Below, piece by piece: positions 58,693-64,000 of a stretch of DNA of 64,000 nt. The stretch comes from Salinispora oceanensis (GTDB lineage: Bacteria; Actinomycetota; Actinomycetes; Mycobacteriales; Micromonosporaceae). The position numbers and the translations under genes are program-made. The stretch spans positions 1,246,221-1,310,220 of the forward strand of contig NZ_KB911579.1 of the NCBI RefSeq assembly GCF_000383575.1, written 5' to 3'. Each line of letters starts with the position of its first letter. Position 1 is the stretch's first letter. The notes under the pieces were generated by a model, which did not search any database, was not told where the DNA came from, and saw nothing but the letters and a program-made list of their open reading frames with translations.

Positions 58693-59250
58693 ATGAGTGA
58701 CACCGGTCTGCCGCGCGATCCACGCCCACTCATCGGCGAGCCGCTCGGCCTGGACCTGCTCAACACGATCTGGGTGGACGCCGAAGGCCCCCATGACCTG
58801 CTCGGCGATCTTGTGGGAACGCGGCTATGGCTCGCCAGCAATGACCGCTCGCACTGGCCGGCCACCGAGCCGGTCCGCCAAGCGCTGCTCGTCGCGCGCG
58901 AGGCGATACGGGCACACCTCACCGACCCGGCCTCCCCGGCAGCGCTCGCCGCCCTGAACTCCGTACTCGCCTGGGGACACGTCACGCGGAGCGTCGGGCA
59001 GGACGGTCCGACCACCGTGGTGCGGGTCGAGGACCCGGTTCATCTGGCGGCCTGGCACGCGGCGGACAACTACCACACTCTCTTGACCGAGCGCGCCGAT
59101 CGGCTGCGACGCTGCGCTCACCCGGACTGCGTCCTGCACTTCCTGGACACCAGCCCGAAAGGCAATCGCCGCTGGTGCTCAATGGCGGGCTGCGGGAACA
59201 GGGCCAAGGCAGCCCGGCACTACGCCCGCAGCCGCCACGCGGCCAATTGA
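58693..59250 (+). CDS. CGNR zinc-finger (ABATE-like) regulator
   Basis: 185 aa from ATG 58693. The N-terminal sensor part begins PLIGEPLGLDLLNTIWVD and the C-terminal zinc finger reads CAHPDCVLHFLDTSPKGNRRWCSMAGCGNRAKAARHYAR, with the CGNR motif giving the family its name. Likely DNA-binding regulator of the divergent VOC-PPOX-ferredoxin-reductase genes. Confidence 0.9.
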   Translation: MSDTGLPRDPRPLIGEPLGLDLLNTIWVDAEGPHDLLGDLVGTRLWLASNDRSHWPATEPVRQALLVAREAIRAHLTDPASPAALAALNSVLAWGHVTRSVGQDGPTTVVRVEDPVHLAAWHAADNYHTLLTERADRLRRCAHPDCVLHFLDTSPKGNRRWCSMAGCGNRAKAARHYARSRHAAN

Positions 59251-59422
59251 GCGCCCAATACTGGAAATCCCTCAATCGGAGTACCGCCAGTCGCGGAAGG
59301 CCACGCGGCTGCGTCGTCCCTCCAGAGTGCGATCTTCGGTGTCAATCCCGGGTTTGACGCCGGTGCCACAGATCAAACCCGACGGTGACGTGTCCGCTGC
59401 GGCTGGTCAGGAGAATCGGCAC

Positions 59423-60763
59423 ATGCCTCGGTTGCGCCGCCCCGCCGCCCTACGCCTGGCCGACGTACCACGTCAGCCCTGGTACCCGGCCCTCAGCACA
59501 GCCATGATCGCCGCGGTGGCGATTGTGGAGATCACCATGGCTCACCTCACCTCGCCCACCGTCGTTGTCACCGCAGCCGCTGCGGTCGTACCACTGGCTT
59601 GGCGGCACCGTCGTCCCTGGCTCGCCGCCGCCGCGACGGCCGCCGCGCTGATCAACTTTCTCGTCCAACCCGCGTTGCTGCTCTGCGTCGGTCTGGCCGG
59701 CGCAACCGGTCTCTACGCCACCGCGCGAAACCGCCTGCTTCCCCCGGCTGTCCTCACCGCCACCGGGATCGGCGCCGCAGTCCTGGTAAACCTGGGTCAC
59801 CTCGCACTCGGCGCCTACAACCTCGACGGAGCCCGCCCAGAGCTGGGCGCCGAGGGTTCGCTCTCCTACTTCGCCGAGTCGTTCGTGCTGGCCTGCGCGA
59901 TCACCGCCACCGTGGTGCTCGCGGACTCCGCCCGCAGCCGCGAGCAGCATCGCCGGGAGCGCGACGCCGCCCAGCGGCGCCTGGTGGCGCTGGAGCGCCG
60001 TGCGGCCGCGGCAGCCGAACGAGCCCGAATCGCCCGCGAGCTGCACGACATCGTGGCCCACACCGTCTCCGTGATCGCCGTACAGGCGGAGATGCACCGC
60101 CACACCATCCCGGACCTGTCCGCCGACGCCCGGGACGGCTTCCAGTCCATCGCCACCTCGGCCCGCGACTCGCTCGCGGAGCTGCGCAGCCTCGTTGACG
60201 TCCTGCGTGAGAAGGACGGGACCGCGGCCACCACCCCGCAGCCGACCCTGGCGGATCTCACCGCACTGCTCAAAGCCCACCGCGCCGCCGGTGGGACGGT
60301 AGAACCGGTCACCACCGGCCCCCGACCCCGCGTCACCGCCGCGGTGGGGTTGGCCGCCTACCGCATCGTCCAGGAGGCACTGACCAACATTCGTCGGCAC
60401 GCCCCCGGCGCCCATGCGACCTGCCGGATCGACTACGCCCCGCGGCACATCCGGGTGCACGTCGCCAACACCGCTCCCAGCCGCCCACCGGCCTGCCGAC
60501 CCGGGAACAGCCACGGCTACGGCCTCGACGGCATGCGCGAACGGGCCACCCTGCTCGGCGGCCACCTGGACTGGTATCCGACGTCCGACGGGGGCTTCGT
60601 CGTGACCGCGCTCCTACCGGTTACCGCGCCCGACGCCGCGGTCCGCGCCTTCCACCCGACATCGTCGAGGCCGGCGAGGTCAGCGGGGTCCGCAGCCAGC
60701 AGGCCGAGCCGCACCCTTGATCATTGGGGGGCCCGGCCCCCGGCCGGCCGCTGTGGGCCGTAG
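59423..60763 (+). CDS. Sensor histidine kinase (HisKA_3/NarX type)
   Basis: 446 aa from ATG 59423 with AGGAG upstream. Four to five membrane helices (~20-160) without a large outer domain, then RIARELHDIVAHTVSVIAVQAEMHR containing the phosphoacceptor His, and the HATPase with NSHGYGLDGMRERATLLGG. Signals unknown, possibly membrane state. The response regulator gene follows after 16 bases. A dead partial copy is at 55315. Confidence 0.9.
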   Translation: MPRLRRPAALRLADVPRQPWYPALSTAMIAAVAIVEITMAHLTSPTVVVTAAAAVVPLAWRHRRPWLAAAATAAALINFLVQPALLLCVGLAGATGLYATARNRLLPPAVLTATGIGAAVLVNLGHLALGAYNLDGARPELGAEGSLSYFAESFVLACAITATVVLADSARSREQHRRERDAAQRRLVALERRAAAAAERARIARELHDIVAHTVSVIAVQAEMHRHTIPDLSADARDGFQSIATSARDSLAELRSLVDVLREKDGTAATTPQPTLADLTALLKAHRAAGGTVEPVTTGPRPRVTAAVGLAAYRIVQEALTNIRRHAPGAHATCRIDYAPRHIRVHVANTAPSRPPACRPGNSHGYGLDGMRERATLLGGHLDWYPTSDGGFVVTALLPVTAPDAAVRAFHPTSSRPARSAGSAASRPSRTLDHWGARPPAGRCGP

Positions 60764-60779
60764 CGAAGGGAGTCCCGTA

Positions 60780-61475
60780 ATGGTGATCCGCGCGGTGGTG
60801 GTGGACGACCAGGCCGTTGTCCGCGCCGGCTTCGTCAAACTGCTCGCCACCCAGGAGGACATCACCGTCGTCGCGGAGGGCGCGGATGGCCAGGACGCCA
60901 TCCGACTGGTCCACGAGCATCGCCCGGACATCGCCCTGCTCGACATCCGGATGCCGCGCACCGACGGGATAGCCGCCACCCGGGCGCTCCTCGCCGACCC
61001 CGACCTCGCCACCCGCGTACTCATCCTGACCACGTTCGGCCTGGACGAATACGTCTACGACGCCCTCGCCGCCGGAGCCAGCGGATTCCTGCTCAAAGAC
61101 GCCACCTTCCCCGAACTGCTGCACGCCGTACGGGTGGTGGCCGCCGGCAAAGCCATGCTCTCCCCCGACATCACCCAGCGGCTCATCACCCACTTCCGTC
61201 ACCGGCGCCCCGCTCCACCATCCCGACCTGAGGCCCCGAACCTGACCGGACGCGAAACCGAGGTCCTGCTTCTGGTGGCGCGGGGCCACTCCAACGACGA
61301 GATCGCCGAGCATCTCACCATCACCGACCACACCGTCAAGACCCACATCAACCGGCTCTTCGCCAAACTCGGCGCCCGCGACCGCGCCCAGGCCGTCATC
61401 GCCGCGTATGAACTCGGCTACATCGCTACGGGTAGGCGAACCAGGCAGAACGGATGCCCCGCGGGGTCAGCGTAG
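60780..61475 (+). CDS. NarL/FixJ-type response regulator
   Basis: 231 aa from ATG 60780. Receiver domain with VVDDQAVVRAGF, phosphoacceptor Asp in IALLDIRMPRTDG and Lys in GFLLKDATFPE; C-terminal LuxR helix-turn-helix LTGRETEVLLLVARGHSNDEIAEHLTITDHTVKTHINRLF. Partner of the kinase at 59423. The last residues (RRTRQNGCPAGSA) read through the antisense of a VOC remnant. Confidence 0.93.
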   Translation: MVIRAVVVDDQAVVRAGFVKLLATQEDITVVAEGADGQDAIRLVHEHRPDIALLDIRMPRTDGIAATRALLADPDLATRVLILTTFGLDEYVYDALAAGASGFLLKDATFPELLHAVRVVAAGKAMLSPDITQRLITHFRHRRPAPPSRPEAPNLTGRETEVLLLVARGHSNDEIAEHLTITDHTVKTHINRLFAKLGARDRAQAVIAAYELGYIATGRRTRQNGCPAGSA

Positions 61476-61562
61476 ACACGCCAACCACGCCCAGCTGCTC
61501 CATCGTCCAGCAGGGTCGCACCCAGGGCCAGCACCGGCACCTGGGCGCCTTCCAGGTTGTTC
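61418..61562 (-). pseudogene. C-terminal remnant of a VOC-family gene
   Basis: Minus-strand frame NNLEGAQVPVLALGATLLDD then VYADPAGHPFCLVRLPVAM matches the last third of VOC proteins (VLALGATLL, YADPAGHPFCL). The upstream two thirds are absent and replaced by unrelated sequence. It overlaps the 3' end of the response regulator on the other strand. Confidence 0.6.
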
Positions 61563-61721
61563 CAGCTACAGCACCTCGATCGGTGCGCTCGGCGCGCGTT
61601 CGCGCGCGCTGGTCGGGCCCACCTGCACCAGCCGGTGGACCGTCCGATGAAGTCGGACGGCTCGCTGGTCACCTGTTGACCGATATTCCAAACGGGTCGT
61701 CCCGTATGGCAAATAGAAGGA

Positions 61722-62309
61722 GTGACATCCTCACCTTCCCCCCGCGGCCGTCCGAGAGACGATCGCTCCCACGCGGCCATCCTCGCCGCCACCGCCGAAC
61801 TCGTCCGCGAGGTCGGCTACACCGCGATGTCGATCTCGGCGGTGGCCGCACGCGCTCGAGTCGGCAAGGACACGATCTACCGTCGCTGGTCCGGCAAACC
61901 GGAGCTGGTCTACGAAGCGGTGTTCACCACCACCGATACCGCGCCAGTCCCCGACACCGGAACACTCCAGGGGGATCTGATCTCCATCACCGCCGGCCTG
62001 GTGGAGGAGTTCAGCTCCCCAGCGGCGGTCGCGGCGTTACCGGGCCTCCTAGCCGACATCACCGCGACCCCCGAACTTCGCGACAGACTCCTCTCCGCGT
62101 TCTTAGCCCCGGCCAAGGCCCGCCTCCTGGTGGTGTTCGACCGAGCGCAAGCGCAGGGTGAAACCGGCGGCGACGTCCCTGTTGAGCTGGTCCTGGACAT
62201 GCTCGTCGGCACGGTCCTCCTTCACCTGGGCGTCCTCGGACAACCCAGTGATGCCCTACTGGCCTCTCACATCGCCACCACCATTGCCAAAGGAATCGAG
62301 GTTCGATGA
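61722..62309 (+). CDS. TetR-family regulator
   Basis: 195 aa from GTG 61722, with AGAAGG just before (spacing is short, so the start is uncertain). DNA-binding part: AILAATAELVREVGYTAMSISAVAARARVGKDTIYRRW. Its stop overlaps the next ATG (ATGA, 62306-62309), so the regulator and the following membrane protein are co-translated; it probably controls that unit. Confidence 0.88.
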   Translation: MTSSPSPRGRPRDDRSHAAILAATAELVREVGYTAMSISAVAARARVGKDTIYRRWSGKPELVYEAVFTTTDTAPVPDTGTLQGDLISITAGLVEEFSSPAAVAALPGLLADITATPELRDRLLSAFLAPAKARLLVVFDRAQAQGETGGDVPVELVLDMLVGTVLLHLGVLGQPSDALLASHIATTIAKGIEVR

Positions 62310-62680
62310 ACGGATGGTTGCTGGCCGGTGGCTCGCTCGCGTGCGTCACCGGCCTCATTCACGCCATCGGCGGTGGGCTCGATACGGTGCGCCCCCTGCT
62401 TGGCAGCGGCATCCCCGACGAGCCGAAGCGAACGTTGCACGCCGTCTGGCACATGGTCACCGTCGACTTGCTACTCAGTGGAGTAGCCCTGCTTGGCCTC
62501 GGCCTGGCCAGCGCTTCCAACGCGCCACTCGTACTGTTCATCGGGGCACGCTTCCTCGCCTACTCCGCAACGTTTATGGTGATCACCTTCCGAGTCGGAT
62601 GGCCACGGCCCTTACTCCGGCTGCCCCAGTGGATACTTCTGCTTCCGGTGGCGATCCTGACCGGGGCGGGAATGACATGA
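62306..62680 (+). CDS. Small four-helix membrane protein
   Basis: 124 aa with about four hydrophobic segments (LACVTGLIHAIGGG, VTVDLLLSGVALLGLGLA, LVLFIGARFLAYSATFMVI, WILLLPVAILTG). No family recognised; gene order with a TetR gene suggests an exporter component or a solvent/drug stress protein. Confidence 0.75.
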   Translation: MNGWLLAGGSLACVTGLIHAIGGGLDTVRPLLGSGIPDEPKRTLHAVWHMVTVDLLLSGVALLGLGLASASNAPLVLFIGARFLAYSATFMVITFRVGWPRPLLRLPQWILLLPVAILTGAGMT

Positions 62681-62873
62681 ACAGCCGTAATCCTGGGTGC
62701 AGGCGGGCCCCACACTGCCGACCCTTTCCCTGGCACCACAAGGTTGGCCTGGGCATTCCCATCGACGATCACCCGCCTTGGACCTGAAGTCCGATCATTC
62801 ACAGGGGCTTAACAGGGACCGCCTACAGTCATCTATAGGAATCAAAAGACCCATCGTGTCAACTGGAGGTTTT

Positions 62874-63347
62874 GTGCGCTCCGTTCGTCAGACCGCGTCC
62901 CGCCTGATCGCCACTGTCGCCTTGGTCGTCGCTGGCCTGGGTACCGTGCCGGCCGCTGCTCACGGTGCCGAGCACCCCACCGAATCGGCCACACAGGTGA
63001 GTGGCTTTTGGGCCTGTTCTGTACCATCCGGGTATACCTACTCTTCCGTGCGGCGGGAGTTGGGTGTCTGCAGCCCCAGCGGCTTCGCCAACTCCTACTA
63101 CGTCGTCGCCCCCAGCGACGGAATCTGGACCTGCACGGTGCCGTACGGATACACCTACTCGTCCGTACGAAGCCAACTGAGCGTCTGCTCGACCAGCGGC
63201 TTCGCCAACTCCTACTACCTTCGGGTGCCCCAAACCGGAATTTGGGCCTGCACCGTACCGCCCGGCTTCTCTTACACCGATGTCCGGCGGCAGTTGGCCG
63301 TTTGCACCCCCAATGGTTTCGCCAACTCCTATCGCCTGGTCGGCTGA
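62874..63347 (+). CDS. Secreted protein with three Cys-containing tandem repeats
   Basis: 157 aa from GTG 62874 with GGAGG four bases upstream. Signal peptide LIATVALVVAGLGTVPAAA. Mature part has three ~40-residue repeats of the form G-[FI]-W-x-C-x-V-P-x-G-[YF] ... V-R-x-x-L-x-V-C-[ST] ... GFANSY, each with two Cys at a fixed spacing of 21 residues, so one disulfide per repeat. No family is known to me; perhaps a small surface or extracellular binding module. Confidence 0.75.
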   Translation: MRSVRQTASRLIATVALVVAGLGTVPAAAHGAEHPTESATQVSGFWACSVPSGYTYSSVRRELGVCSPSGFANSYYVVAPSDGIWTCTVPYGYTYSSVRSQLSVCSTSGFANSYYLRVPQTGIWACTVPPGFSYTDVRRQLAVCTPNGFANSYRLVG

Positions 63348-63672
63348 GTAATCGTCAACAACATCCTTGGCCCGGAAAGTGGCAGTCAGCGGCCTTGACC
63401 CCAATGCTGTTTGAATAGAAGCGACCGACAACAGGTCCTAGATCGGGACAGTCGGGGTAACCGCAGCCAGCAAGGTGGGCATGAGCTCCTTAATCACCGA
63501 GGTTCTTTCGATGGTGATCTACAGAGTCTCATGCCCATCTTGTCGTCGTCGCTCGAACGAGCCGGGTCACGCTCACCCCGCCGCCAAGGCCGGCTTCCCC
63601 CGTAACGGCGCGACAGGCCTCCCGACCGTCCCGCAGCCGCAGCACGGCAGGGCTACTCGACCGACTACCTGG
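63348..63672. other. Unassigned intergenic stretch
   Basis: No convincing gene, RNA or repeat seen. The inverted pair GGTGGGCATGAG (~63474) and CTCATGCCCATC (~63529) could form a stem, and a frame reading MGMSSLITEVLSMVIYRVSC lacks any recognised family. Confidence 0.4.
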
Positions 63673-64000
63673 CTACCCGTTGCGGTCCATGAAGCCTTCG
63701 AGGTCGAGTTCACCAGCACGAGTCTGTAGGCCGGCGTCGAGGTATCGGCGAGTCCTCTCCAACGCTTCGTCGGGTGCCGGGTACACGAGTCCGAGCGCTT
63801 GTCCCTCCGCGGCCAATCCGGCTTCCAGGGTGTCGCCGCCGGTTGCGGCGTCGATCGCCGTCTTGGCGGCGGTGATCTGTTGTGGAGTGAGGGCGGTGAT
63901 CCGGTGGGCGAGGTCGTCGACGAAGGCGTCGAGTTGCGCGGGTGGGAGGGCCCGGTTGATCCAGCCGTACTTCTCGGCGGTGTCGGTGTCGTGCAGGCCG
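63673..64000 (-). CDS. Enoyl-CoA hydratase/isomerase family protein (C-terminal part)
   Basis: The minus strand from the right edge reads GLHDTDTAEKYGWINRALPP and AQLDAFVDDLAHRITALTPQ, ending EGFMDRNG before a TAG at 63675-63673. AEKYGWINRALP is the typical crotonase turn after the active site. At least ~108 codons; the catalytic part with the oxyanion hole lies beyond base 64000. Reaction not determinable from this part. Confidence 0.75.
   Translation of the reverse strand, partial: GLHDTDTAEKYGWINRALPPAQLDAFVDDLAHRITALTPQQITAAKTAIDAATGGDTLEAGLAAEGQALGLVYPAPDEALERTRRYLDAGLQTRAGELDLEGFMDRNG

Noticed and set aside
63475..63729. Plus-strand ORF near the right edge (84 aa)
   Set aside because: Its second half is antisense to the crotonase end and the first half has no ribosome site or family signature.

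Overview
The window is chromosomal DNA of a high-GC actinomycete, most likely family Micromonosporaceae (Salinispora or Micromonospora). The inference rests on the tRNA-Thr/tRNA-Met/rpmG arrangement, heavy use of GTG starts with GGAGG-type ribosome binding sites, actinobacterial families (XPB helicase with its WYL-like partner, two-gene LigD plus Ku, SCO6745-like, CGNR regulator) and a local expansion of 'polymorphic membrane protein' (Pmp-like) genes, a family I recall being noted in Salinispora genomes. No rRNA, CRISPR array, complete insertion sequence, prophage or secondary-metabolite cluster was seen.

Layout. 0-6.5 kb: end of rpmG with two tRNAs, a membrane GAF-GGDEF-EAL protein, an MFS carrier, menaquinone enzyme MqnD and a cold-shock protein. 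6.5-16.4 kb: WYL-like partner protein and XPB helicase, a secreted propeller-like protein, and a tandem pair of zinc-ribbon membrane proteins, one an M48 protease. 16.5-21.4 kb: two VOC proteins, a wall-anchored seven-repeat RCC1 protein, a DivIVA remnant, a lipoprotein and a TetR gene facing a decayed oxidoreductase. 21.4-28 kb: the NHEJ set (LigD-type polymerase, ligase, divergent Ku), FKBP isomerase, HAD phosphatase and a quinone-reductase-like protein behind a tiny leader ORF. 28.4-40.4 kb: XRE regulator/efflux pump pair, acyl-CoA ligase, NUDIX, a heptose-type sugar set (HldE, GT2, GT9), Hsp20 and an AidB-like dehydrogenase.

40.5-54 kb is the most unusual part: five Pmp-like secreted beta-helix genes (three forward, two reverse), each preceded by the same roughly 140-base leader carrying a conserved hairpin. 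All share a near-constant N-terminal region and Cys-containing C-terminal tail but differ in the helix repeats, and they look like mosaics of each other. Copies 3 and 4 face one another with about 756 bp of nearly identical inverted sequence, so recombination there would swap their variable ends. Two acetyltransferase genes (one frameshifted) lie between them.

54-64 kb: a GT87-like membrane glycosyltransferase, a decayed partial copy of a nearby sensor kinase, a PPOX/ferredoxin/ferredoxin-reductase operon with a VOC gene opposite a CGNR regulator, an intact two-component system, a TetR/membrane-protein pair, a small secreted Cys-repeat protein and the C-terminal end of a crotonase that runs off the right edge.

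All identifications come from reading the sequence and family knowledge; no database search was run.
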